The notes below the pieces were generated by a model. It had not been told where the DNA came from. It saw only the letters and a list, made by a program, of their open reading frames with translations, and ran no database searches. A stretch of 64,000 nt of DNA from Pseudomonas sp. B28(2017) (GTDB taxonomy: Bacteria; Pseudomonadota; Gammaproteobacteria; Pseudomonadales; Pseudomonadaceae), in NCBI RefSeq assembly GCF_002113025.1, contig NZ_NEJH01000003.1, positions 1 through 64,000 on the forward strand. Reading direction: 5' to 3'. The translations under genes and the position numbers were made by a program. This document shows positions 56,879-64,000 of this stretch, one piece after another. Each line of letters opens with the position of its first letter. The stretch's first letter is position 1.

Positions 56879-56885
56879 AGTATAG
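56879..56885 (-). promoter_or_regulatory. CTATACT (RpoS-type) -10 box before coxB
   Basis: On the minus strand TGTCTATACTCGGGG contains a perfect CTATACT at 56885-56879, about 142 bases before the coxB ATG. In P. aeruginosa the aa3 oxidase genes depend on RpoS, which suits this box. The rest of 56738-57107 is gene-free and also holds the promoter of the rightward gene at 57108. Confidence 0.55.
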
Positions 56886-57107
56886 ACAGCACCTCTGACC
56901 TCGCAATGCGAAGGCGTAAATCAACTGAAACAGCATTAACTTGCTTTGCAGGGCACGAATGGAGAAGGATGCAGACGAGTGGTGGCCAATCGATATAACG
57001 GGGTTGTCTCAAGGATGAAATAATTATGACAAATGCGTCTTAGCATTTTTCATAAGCCAGCTAAGTTATGTCTTCCCTATTTCATTGCCTTGTTTCCTGG
57101 AGTTTTC

Positions 57108-57758
57108 ATGAACACCGCCGCATTGCGCGAGCAGATCCACAAAGCCCAACAACACGAAGCCGAGACCAGCCAGCTGACGCGTCAGCTGGAAAGTAAACTG
57201 CCTCATCTACACCCGGCGATCCAGTTGCCGGAAGTGGACGCCAATGGCGTGCTGACGCGTTTTGTCGCCGCTTACATCAATGAAGTGCCCGATCTGCTGG
57301 ACGCAGCCAATGACGTCGCAAGGGAAGCGGGCATCGAGTCACAGATCAGACCGGTGCTGAAAATCGCCGAGCAGTACTTCCTCCAGCCACCAGCCATCAT
57401 GGCCGGTCATGTCGGGCTCGACAGCCTGCTGGATGAAGCCTACCTGGCGCACCGGTTTGTCGAAGAGGTCAACGACCTGTACATCAAACATTTCGACCAG
57501 CCACTGATCCCCCTGGACATGACTGTCGCCAACCTGATTGCTCACCAATTGATCGGTGAGGAATTTGCCAACCAACTGGACGAGGCGGTGCATCACGCCA
57601 TCGACGAGATGCTCGACGACGAAAGCTTCGCACTGGAATCTGTGGAAGCCTACCGTGAGAAGCTCAACAGCCCGGACACCGGTGCTGCGTGGAAACGCTG
57701 GCCATGCATGTCCCGCCGTTTGGGCGTAGGCCTGGAGCTGGATCAGCCGGCTGCCTGA
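57108..57758 (+). CDS. Conserved Pseudomonas protein, unknown (PA0104-type)
   Basis: A 216-residue soluble, acidic, mainly helical protein with no signal peptide or membrane helix. Distinctive sequences are FVAAYINEVPDLLDAANDVA, QYFLQPPAIMAGHVGLDSLL and DEAVHHAIDEMLDDESFALE. I recognise no domain. The ATG at 57108 follows CTGGAG. It is divergent from coxB and convergent with the SulP gene; the same neighbours occur in P. aeruginosa. Confidence 0.82.
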   Translation: MNTAALREQIHKAQQHEAETSQLTRQLESKLPHLHPAIQLPEVDANGVLTRFVAAYINEVPDLLDAANDVAREAGIESQIRPVLKIAEQYFLQPPAIMAGHVGLDSLLDEAYLAHRFVEEVNDLYIKHFDQPLIPLDMTVANLIAHQLIGEEFANQLDEAVHHAIDEMLDDESFALESVEAYREKLNSPDTGAAWKRWPCMSRRLGVGLELDQPAA

Positions 57759-57781
57759 TCCATCGGTGAATAAAATTCCCC

Positions 57782-57809
57782 TGCAGGAGCGAGCTTGCTC
57801 GCTCCTGCA
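57782..57809. repeat. REP-type palindrome between the PA0104-type and SulP genes
   Basis: Perfect 13-base arms (TGCAGGAGCGAGC) around TT, a shorter cousin of the elements at 41415 and 48084, placed between convergent genes. Confidence 0.88.
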
Positions 57810-57817
57810 CAGGAACC

Positions 57818-59344
57818 TCAGCCCGCCGCACCAATACCGATGTTGGTCCGCACCCGCCCCTCCAACCTTCGCTTCAATCCCCGCGATTCAATCAACAGCT
57901 TCGAGCCCTTGGCCGCATTTGCCCGCCCCCAATCCTCCAGCAGCTCCAGGCACGAGTGATCGATGTAACTCAAATTGTTGAGCGGCACATGCACCGTCAT
58001 GCCCGGCGCAATGCTGCCTAGCACCTGGGTCAATGCCGGCACTTTGAGGAAGGTCGCCGCGCCCACCAGGCGCAATTCCATTTCCCCCTCCTGAGGCAGG
58101 TCGATCAGGCTGATTTTCAAGCGAGAGGCTTTCAGCGCCAGTTTCACCAGCGTCAGGCCGAAGCCAATCAACACGCCAGTCAACAGGTCCGTGAAAACGA
58201 TGGCGAGCGCAGTTGCCGCGTAAGTGAACATCGGCGCCCGACCATACCGGGCCAAGCCACGAAAAACCTTGAGATCCACCAGTTTGAAGCCGGTGTACAC
58301 CAGCACGCCCGCCAGGCTTGCCACCGGAATGCTTTGCAGCACGCTGGACAACAACAGCACGAACGCCAGCAGCCACAGGCCGTGGAAAATGGTCGAAAAC
58401 CGCGTGGACGCTCCGGCCTGTACATTCGCCGAACTGCGCACGATAACGCCGGTCATTGGCAACGCGCCGAGCAGGCCACACAACATGTTGCCGACACCTT
58501 GTGCCGACAATTCCCGGTCGAAATCCGAGCGCTGGCCGCTGTGCATGCGGTCAACCGCCGCGGCCGAGAGCAAGGTTTCGGCGCTGGCGATGAAGGCCAC
58601 GGCAAACGCGGCGATCAGCAAGGTTGGATCAGCCAGGTTGAGCAGATCCGCCGGCTTCAGCCAATCGATGGCCTCCGTCAGGTTGGCCGGCACCGCAACC
58701 CGTTTGACCTGCAATGCCAACACCAGGCTGGCAAGCGTGGCCAGACCGACACCGAGTAGCGCGCCCGGAATGAAGCGCAAGGATTGCGGACGGTATTTTT
58801 CCCACAGCCACATGACAGCAATCGTCGACAAACCGAGCAAACCGGCTTGCCAGCCAAACGTGGGCAACGCTTGAGCCAGCGCCGCCGGGAAAGCTGCCAG
58901 GTTGTCCAGGCCCGAGGGTTTGGGCACGGCATCCAGCATCACATGCACCTGAGACAGGACGATCAGCACGCCAATCCCGGCCAGCATGCCGTACACCACC
59001 GCAGGCGCCGTCACCCGAAACCAGCATCCCAGTTTCAAGCGACCGGCCATCAGTTGCAGAAACCCCGCCAGCAACAGAATCGGCCCGAGCATGGCTACAC
59101 CATGCTGGCGGACCAGTTCAAATACCAGAACGGCCAGGCCTGCCGCCGGGCCGCTGACCTGCAGTGGCGAGCCGGCCAACCAGCCAACGACCAGACCGCC
59201 GATGATACCGGTGATCAGCCCCTTGGCCGGTGGCAGCCCCGAGGCAATCGCGATGCCCATGCATAGGGGCAGGGCGACCAGGAACACAACCACCGAAGCC
59301 AGCAGCTCCCGCGGCAGAACAGCTTTGAGTCGAGCAGCACGCAT
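57818..59344 (-). CDS. SulP-family anion transporter with STAS domain
   Basis: A 508-residue SLC26/SulP transporter. The membrane part (about 10-400) shows VALPLCMGIAIASGLPPAKG and GLITGIIGGLVVGWLAGSPL, typical of the transport core. A C-terminal STAS domain follows (VHVPLNNLSYIDHSCLELLE). ATG at 59344 is chosen because GGGAGACTCACC precedes it. It lies 90 bases after the carbonic anhydrase gene on the same strand, so bicarbonate is a plausible substrate, with sulfate or other anions as alternatives. Confidence 0.88.
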   Translation of the reverse strand: MRAARLKAVLPRELLASVVVFLVALPLCMGIAIASGLPPAKGLITGIIGGLVVGWLAGSPLQVSGPAAGLAVLVFELVRQHGVAMLGPILLLAGFLQLMAGRLKLGCWFRVTAPAVVYGMLAGIGVLIVLSQVHVMLDAVPKPSGLDNLAAFPAALAQALPTFGWQAGLLGLSTIAVMWLWEKYRPQSLRFIPGALLGVGLATLASLVLALQVKRVAVPANLTEAIDWLKPADLLNLADPTLLIAAFAVAFIASAETLLSAAAVDRMHSGQRSDFDRELSAQGVGNMLCGLLGALPMTGVIVRSSANVQAGASTRFSTIFHGLWLLAFVLLLSSVLQSIPVASLAGVLVYTGFKLVDLKVFRGLARYGRAPMFTYAATALAIVFTDLLTGVLIGFGLTLVKLALKASRLKISLIDLPQEGEMELRLVGAATFLKVPALTQVLGSIAPGMTVHVPLNNLSYIDHSCLELLEDWGRANAAKGSKLLIESRGLKRRLEGRVRTNIGIGAAG

Positions 59345-59434
59345 GGTGAGTCTCCCGAAGTTTTCTTCAGGCATGGCAAAGCCAGGCTGCCTGAACGGCA
59401 GCCTCGGTTAAACCACACAACGATTTAGGAGGAT

Positions 59435-60166
59435 TTAGAAGCGCGCTTTGGGCGTCGCCACGGGAATTGGCAGGCTGCCATTGAGCGGCAGGAAACAACC
59501 TTGATCGGCGTCGTACGCTTTGATTTCGCTGGTTTCGATGTTGTAGACCCAGCCGTGGATAAACAGCTGACCGTTGGCCATGCGCGAGGCCACAGATGGA
59601 TGGGTGCGCAGATGCTGCAATTGGGCGATCACATTCTCTTCGGTGAGGACGTGCATGCTTTCGCTTTCGTTAGCGCAGTTGCAGTTCTCCTGCACCATGG
59701 TTTTGGCCACTTCGGCATGACGCAGCCAGGCTTTGACCGTGGGCATTTTTTCCAGGCTGTCCGGGTTGAGCACCGCACGCATGGCGCCGCAGTCGGAATG
59801 CCCGCAAATGATGATGTGATGCACCCCCAGAGCCAGTACGGCGTACTCGATGGCCGTGGAAACACCACCGTTCATTTGCCCGTAAGGCGGTACGACGTTA
59901 CCGACATTGCGGGTCACGAACAGGTCGCCTGGGGAGCTCTGGGTAATCAACTCGGGAACGATGCGCGAATCGGCGCAGGCAATGAACATCGCTCGTGGCC
60001 GCTGGGCCGTGGCGAGTTTCTTGAAGAGCTCTTCCTGCTGGGGAAAGACCTCATGATGAAAATGCAAAAAGCCGTCAACGATATGCTGAAACGCTGCATC
60101 GGCGGTTTCGGCCTCGGGTTGGGCTGAAGCCGACGCAGCCAACGGCTGTTTATCCTTGTCACTCAT
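59435..60166 (-). CDS. Beta-class carbonic anhydrase
   Basis: A 243-residue enzyme interconverting CO2 and bicarbonate. Zinc ligands are C64 in FIACADSRIVPE, H123 and C126 in CGHSDCGAMRAVL; D66 and R68 form the catalytic dyad. The N-terminal 20 residues are Ala/Ser/Glu-rich and probably disordered. No signal peptide, so cytoplasmic. It heads a probable operon with the SulP transporter. The 243-base gap to the right holds no gene I can support. Confidence 0.94.
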   Translation of the reverse strand: MSDKDKQPLAASASAQPEAETADAAFQHIVDGFLHFHHEVFPQQEELFKKLATAQRPRAMFIACADSRIVPELITQSSPGDLFVTRNVGNVVPPYGQMNGGVSTAIEYAVLALGVHHIIICGHSDCGAMRAVLNPDSLEKMPTVKAWLRHAEVAKTMVQENCNCANESESMHVLTEENVIAQLQHLRTHPSVASRMANGQLFIHGWVYNIETSEIKAYDADQGCFLPLNGSLPIPVATPKARF

Positions 60167-60409
60167 GATTCATCCTCATTGGCGGAGTCAGGGAGTCATC
60201 CCGTGTGGTTCCGTGTGAAGCCAGTGGCTGGTAAAAAAACATCCAGGTCGAGCATCTCGACCCATCAGTCACTCGGTGAACAAGGTAGCGGCCAAATCTT
60301 AATTCAAACTGAATGAACCGCTCTAGAACGTGCGTTCCAGGTCACAAAAAACGTGACCAGCGAAATGCGTGAGCACGCTCTCCAGTACTCAACCATAGGC
60401 CAATTGTCC

Positions 60410-61468
60410 TCAAATCAACGACATTTGGCGACCCGGCGGACAAAAGGCTTCGCAGTCCAGATTGAACCCCTCCCGGTGATTGAGTCCCAACCGTTTGATC
60501 GCTTTGGCAAAGCGCTGCGCCAACAAGTCCGCAAACGGGCCTTCACCACGCATCCGCGCACCAAAGCGGCTGTCATAGAGCTCACCACCACGGCTCTGGC
60601 GAATCAGGCTCAGGACATGTGCCGCCCGTTGAGGATAGTGGGTCGCCAGCCATTCCTCGAACAGCGGCGCCACTTCAAGCGGCAGGCGCAGCATCATGTA
60701 AGCGGCGCTCTGTGCCCCGACGCGGTGGGCCTCGACGAGCAGACTTTCGAGTTCGCTGTCGTTGATCATCGGAATCATCGGTGAACACAGTACCCCCACC
60801 GGAATGCCTGCATCGCGCATGGCCCTGATCGCCCGCAACCGGGCCTTGGGCGCTGCGGCGCGGGGTTCGAGGATGCGTTTGAGTTCGTCGTCCAGGGTGG
60901 TCAGGCTGATCATTACCGCCACCAGTCTTTGGCTGGCAAGCTCGGTCAGCAGGTCCAGGTCGCGAAGAATCAGCGAGCCCTTGGTGACGATGGTCACCGG
61001 GTGCCGGTAACGCAGGAGTACCTCGAGGGTTTGCCGGGTGATCTTGTATTCACGCTCAATTGGCTGATACGGGTCGGTGTTGGAGCCCAGGTTGATCGGA
61101 GCACATTGATATCCACGCCGGGACAGTTGTTCTTCCAGCACCTGCGCGGCATTGGTCTTGGCGATCAGCCTGGTTTCGAAATCCAGCCCTGGCGACATGT
61201 CCCAATAGGCGTGGCTTGGCCTTGCGTAGCAATAGATACAACCATGCTCGCAGCCGCGATAGGGATTGATCGAACGATCGAACGGCAAATCCGGCGAGGT
61301 ATTGCGAGTGATGATGGTTTTCGCCGTTTCGATGCGCACCTTGGTGCCCTGGGTGAGCGGTACTTCCTGGTACCAGCCGTCGTCTTCGGCCACCGAATGG
61401 TTGGGGGCAAAGCGGTTGTGCGGGTTGGTCGCGGTGCCGCGACCACGTGGGGGCAATGGCGTATGCAT
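60410..61468 (-). CDS. PA0069-type radical SAM protein (SplB-related)
   Basis: A 352-residue radical SAM enzyme with the iron-sulphur motif GCEHGCIYCYARPSH (C73, C77, C80). Related segments are INLGSNTDPYQPIEREYKIT and VTIVTKGSLILRDLDLL, placing it near spore photoproduct lyase (COG1533). The first 60 residues are a family-specific extension. A perfect LexA box lies 17 bases upstream, so it should be DNA-damage inducible, as reported for PA0069 in P. aeruginosa. The substrate is unknown; a nucleic-acid repair or modification role is inferred. Confidence 0.9.
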   Translation of the reverse strand: MHTPLPPRGRGTATNPHNRFAPNHSVAEDDGWYQEVPLTQGTKVRIETAKTIITRNTSPDLPFDRSINPYRGCEHGCIYCYARPSHAYWDMSPGLDFETRLIAKTNAAQVLEEQLSRRGYQCAPINLGSNTDPYQPIEREYKITRQTLEVLLRYRHPVTIVTKGSLILRDLDLLTELASQRLVAVMISLTTLDDELKRILEPRAAAPKARLRAIRAMRDAGIPVGVLCSPMIPMINDSELESLLVEAHRVGAQSAAYMMLRLPLEVAPLFEEWLATHYPQRAAHVLSLIRQSRGGELYDSRFGARMRGEGPFADLLAQRFAKAIKRLGLNHREGFNLDCEAFCPPGRQMSLI

Positions 61469-61484
61469 GGAGAAGCCCTGATAA

Positions 61485-61500
61485 CTGTATACACATACAG
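61485..61500. promoter_or_regulatory. LexA (SOS) box
   Basis: CTGTATACACATACAG matches the gammaproteobacterial LexA consensus CTG-TATATATATA-CAG in both CTG/CAG ends and the AT-rich alternating core. It lies 17 bases before the start codon of the radical SAM gene, where repressor would block transcription. Confidence 0.88.
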
Positions 61501-61985
61501 TACATCGGCACTGGCGGTGGGACTAGTGCCGTTGGGCACCTTCTCGGTTTTCGTTTGTTGCACGCCTGTATCGGCCAATCAAGATACACATATTAAATCT
61601 GGTCAAAGCTCTGGAAGTGTCATTGTTATTTTTTCGTAACAGTCAATTAACGGACATTAATTAAAAGACTTTGCATATGTCGTATTTCCATCGTCGTGGC
61701 ATTTTTCTCCAAAAACTTGGCCCTACCATAGTCACCCCAAATGAAGTGCTGGTTTCCATGCAGTTCGCTCTGAAAGAGTCGGGCCAGGATGAAAACGGTG
61801 ATACGACGGATAAACTGGTTGACTCGAGCACTTTCATTGCATCGTCTAACGATGGTGGTCAATCATTCAGTATTCGTAACGCCAGCATCATTTCACGTTT
61901 CATTGACGCCCCCCTCACAGGGCTTTGACTGTTAAGGACTGAATCTATACGCCAACATCTGCCTCCTCCTGAACGGTCACCAAGC
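61501..61985. other. Gene-free AT-richer region upstream of the tpbA-like gene
   Basis: No coding sequence is supported in these 485 bases; small frames on both strands (61671-61928 and 61862-61647) lack ribosome sites and homology. The stretch around 61600-61680 is clearly more AT-rich than its surroundings. A possible promoter for the next gene is TTGACT (61925-61930) with TATACG (61946-61951). Confidence 0.5.
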
Positions 61986-62630
61986 ATGTCCCTACCGCGC
62001 ATTTTCCCTGCGATGTGCCTCTCGCTGGTCGCACTTCTCAACCTGATGCCAGCCTTCGCCGACGATGCGGTTTCTCCACGTCCGGCGGATTGGGCTCAAC
62101 CGGTCGAGGTGCAGTACAACCTTTTTCAGATGTCTCCCACTCTCTATCGCAGTGCATTACCCGACAAGGAAGCGCTGCCGCTTCTGGAAAAGCTCAAGGT
62201 CGGCACGGTGATCAATTTCCTGCCGGAACCGGACTCACACTGGTTGTCTTCTCCTGGTATCGAACAGATACAACTGCCCTATCGCACCAACCATGTGGAT
62301 GACGCAGACATACTCAAAGCCCTGCGCACCATTCAAACCGCCGAAGCCAAGGGACCGGTACTGATGCACTGCAAGCACGGTTCTGACCGGACCGGTTTGA
62401 TCGCGGCAATGTATCGGGTAGTCGTGCAAGGCTGGAGCAAGGAAGATGCACTGAACGAAATGACCCGGGGCGGCTTTGGCGACAGTACCCACTTCAAGGA
62501 CGGCATCCGCTACATGATGCAGGCCGATGTCGACAAACTGCGCACGGCGCTGGCCAACGGCGATTGCAGCACCAGCCCGTTCGCCGCGTGCTCAATGAAG
62601 AGCTGGTTCAAGTCCGCTCATATCGAATAA
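61986..62630 (+). CDS. tpbA: TpbA-like periplasmic dual-specificity phosphatase
   Basis: A 214-residue exported phosphatase with a signal peptide (about 1-25, ending AFA). The catalytic loop is LMHCKHGSDRTGL, with nucleophile C129 and R135. General acid candidates D105 and D106 sit in NHVDDADIL. MSPTLYRSALP, YRVVVQGW and MTRGGFGD closely resemble P. aeruginosa TpbA, which dephosphorylates the cyclase TpbB (YfiN) and lowers c-di-GMP and biofilm. Whether the partner exists here cannot be seen; no cyclase gene is adjacent. Confidence 0.82.
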   Translation: MSLPRIFPAMCLSLVALLNLMPAFADDAVSPRPADWAQPVEVQYNLFQMSPTLYRSALPDKEALPLLEKLKVGTVINFLPEPDSHWLSSPGIEQIQLPYRTNHVDDADILKALRTIQTAEAKGPVLMHCKHGSDRTGLIAAMYRVVVQGWSKEDALNEMTRGGFGDSTHFKDGIRYMMQADVDKLRTALANGDCSTSPFAACSMKSWFKSAHIE

Positions 62631-62633
62631 AAA

Positions 62634-62668
62634 AGCCCCCGTTGCATGGCGCAACGGGGGCTTTTTTT
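62634..62668 (+). terminator. Rho-independent terminator of the tpbA-like gene
   Basis: AGCCCCCGTTGC (62634-62645) and GCAACGGGGGCT (62651-62662) around ATGGC are followed by a run of T. The A-rich left flank also allows it to stop the leftward yheV-type gene. Confidence 0.94.
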
Positions 62669-62671
62669 CAC

Positions 62672-62959
62672 TCAGTGCTGTTCGTCGGGCTTTTTCTTCA
62701 GCTTCGGATTCGGGAAGAACTGAACCGTCTGAACCTTGGTGTCGGCTGGTTTGAGTGCGCTGGTGTTAACCCGCGTACCTAGTTCCTTGGGCACCGACAG
62801 TCCTTGCTCATTGAGTGTGTCGGAGTAACCGCAGGCCACGCACTCACGGTGCGGGACCTGGTCTTCACTCCACATCATCAACTTGTCCGGCTCGCTGCAT
62901 GCCGGGCAGACCGCCCCGGCGATAAAGCGTTTTTTCGTAATCACGGGTCCCTCACTCAT
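62672..62959 (-). CDS. YheV-family zinc ribbon protein
   Basis: A 95-residue protein with a four-cysteine zinc ribbon (AVCPACSEPDK and HRECVACGYSD) in its first half and a Lys/Pro-rich tail (FFPNPKLKKKPDEQH). YheV (DUF2387) proteins are of unknown function and are found just downstream of prlC in gammaproteobacteria. Its ATG overlaps the prlC stop (ATGA), so the two are translationally coupled. Confidence 0.9.
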   Translation of the reverse strand: MSEGPVITKKRFIAGAVCPACSEPDKLMMWSEDQVPHRECVACGYSDTLNEQGLSVPKELGTRVNTSALKPADTKVQTVQFFPNPKLKKKPDEQH

Positions 62960-64000
62960 GCTGCTGCGTCCTCACTCAGGCCGCTGTGGCGCAAGAGTGC
63001 GTCAATCGATGGCTCACGGCCACGGAAGTCGACGAACAGCACCATCGGCTCCTGGGAACCACCGCGCGCCAGGATCGCTTCACGGAAGGCGCGACCGGTG
63101 TCGGCGTTGAGCACGCCTTCCTCTTCAAATTTCGAGAAGGCATCGGCCGACAGCACTTCTGCCCATTTGTAGCTGTAGTAACCCGCGGCATAACCCCCGG
63201 CGAAGATATGCGCAAAGCTGTTGGGGAAGCGGTTGTAGGCCGGCGGACGCATCACCGACACCTCGTCGCGTACGCCTTCGAGTACTTGCAGCACGCCGCG
63301 GCCATCGCCGTGAGTGGCGTGCAGTTCGAAGTCGAACAGCGAAAACTCCAGTTGGCGAACCATCATCAGGCCGGACTGGAAGTTTTTCGCCGCGAGCATT
63401 TTCCCGAGCAGGTCCTGAGGCAGCGGTTCGCCCGTTTCGTAATGACCGGAAATCAGCGCCAGGCCTTCCGGCTCCCAGCACCAGTTTTCCATGAACTGAC
63501 TTGGCAGTTCGACGGCATCCCAGGCCACGCCGTTGATGCCGGACACGCCAGCATGCTCGACGCGGGTCAGCAGGTGATGCAAGCCATGACCGAACTCATG
63601 GAACAGGGTAGTGACTTCGTCGTGGGTCAGCAGCGCCGGTTTACCGCTGTCTGCCGGGGTGAAGTTGCACACCAGGTTCGCCACCGGGCTTTGCAATACG
63701 CCGCCAGCCGTGCGGCGACGATCGCGGGCGCCATCCATCCAGGCCCCGCCACGCTTGTTGGCACGAGCGTAGAGGTCGAAGAAGAAGCGGCCGATGTGCT
63801 GGCCGTTTTCCTTGATTTCAAACAGGCGGACATCCGGGTGCCAGGTGTCGAAGCCTTTGAGTTCGGCAATCTCGATGCCGTACAGGCGCTGCACGATGGC
63901 GAACAGGCCGCTGAGCACCTTGTCGATCGGGAAGTAGGCGCGCAGGGCTTCCTGGGCCACGCTGTAACGTTGTTCACGGAGTTTTTCGCCGTAAAAACCG
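62956..64000 (-). CDS. prlC: Oligopeptidase A, C-terminal part (truncated by window)
   Basis: The frame is open from the right edge of the window to the stop at 62956, giving about 347 C-terminal residues of an M3 metallopeptidase (full length is about 680). The zinc site TLFHEFGHGLHHLLTRVEHA is intact, with the third-ligand region GVAWDAVELPSQFMENWCWE after it. Family segments ADSGKPALLTHDEVTTLFHE-like and GGYAAGYYSYKWAEVLSADA are present. OpdA degrades signal peptides and other short peptides in the cytoplasm. The start lies outside. Confidence 0.95.
   Translation of the reverse strand, partial: GFYGEKLREQRYSVAQEALRAYFPIDKVLSGLFAIVQRLYGIEIAELKGFDTWHPDVRLFEIKENGQHIGRFFFDLYARANKRGGAWMDGARDRRRTAGGVLQSPVANLVCNFTPADSGKPALLTHDEVTTLFHEFGHGLHHLLTRVEHAGVSGINGVAWDAVELPSQFMENWCWEPEGLALISGHYETGEPLPQDLLGKMLAAKNFQSGLMMVRQLEFSLFDFELHATHGDGRGVLQVLEGVRDEVSVMRPPAYNRFPNSFAHIFAGGYAAGYYSYKWAEVLSADAFSKFEEEGVLNADTGRAFREAILARGGSQEPMVLFVDFRGREPSIDALLRHSGLSEDAAA

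Noticed and set aside
61671..61928. 85-codon frame before the tpbA-like gene, with a competing frame on the other strand
   Set aside because: Weak start context, AT-rich composition unlike neighbouring genes and no homology; not strong enough to call.

Overview
The window is a stretch of chromosome from a Pseudomonas of the fluorescens group or a close relative. Gene content, order and intergenic sequences all fit: algB-kinB, dsbA, a cytochrome c4 gene, engB, the sRNA ErsA, polA, thrB, znuA/zur/znuCB and metNIQ stand in the order known at the end of the P. aeruginosa chromosome. They are followed by the aa3-type cytochrome oxidase cluster, which in P. aeruginosa lies just past the origin. Coding density is high, the DNA is GC-rich, and typical Pseudomonas REP hairpins (GGGAGCGAGC..GCTCGCTCCC) lie between genes. 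I see no prophage, insertion sequence, CRISPR array or tRNA.

Layout from left to right. Positions 1-200 hold two tandem rRNA-type promoters firing leftward out of the window. 289-3761 is a glutarate/glutaryl-CoA module (type III CoA-transferase, gcdH, LysR regulator). 4197-7116 is pntAA-pntAB-pntB (proton-translocating transhydrogenase) and 7330-8823 an acetyl-CoA hydrolase/succinate CoA-transferase. 9143-13020 is a block of little-known genes: two DUF1127 proteins, three tandem secreted DUF2388 proteins and a secreted protein joining an HExxH domain to a DUF4105 (Lnb-like) domain. A broken CigR/RcnB-type gene follows, then trpA-trpB with divergent trpI. 16486-21330 holds small stress or envelope genes: DUF883, dodecin, two DUF1161 proteins around a luciferase-like oxidoreductase, two paralogous lipoproteins and an HExxH lipoprotein. 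21312-23990 carries a SpmAB-type membrane protein and gltP.

24702-34908 is rich in biofilm and envelope control: DUF1328, algB-kinB, a CSS-motif EAL phosphodiesterase, ampDh2, a GGDEF cyclase, an EEP-family hydrolase and dsbA. 35108-41407 carries cytochromes c4 and c5, engB, ErsA, polA, a DUF2782 protein and thrB. 41460-44495 is the zinc uptake locus with its regulator, followed by a lipoprotein and metNIQ. 48132-56737 is the complete leftward aa3 oxidase cluster, with coxB and coxA first, then Cu and heme assembly factors (ctaG, coxC, SURF1, a thioredoxin-like protein, ctaA, cyoE, SCO). 57108-60166 has a conserved gene of unknown role, a SulP transporter and a beta-carbonic anhydrase. 60410-64000 has a LexA-boxed radical SAM gene, a TpbA-like periplasmic phosphatase, a YheV zinc ribbon and the 3' part of prlC, which runs off the window.

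Several pieces share a theme. AlgB/KinB, ErsA, the GGDEF and EAL proteins and the TpbA-like phosphatase all belong to families that control alginate, exopolysaccharide or c-di-GMP. The least explained part is 8880-13020, where repeated CTGTAC-type motifs precede the DUF1127 genes and a DUF2388 trio is translationally coupled to the HExxH-DUF4105 protein.
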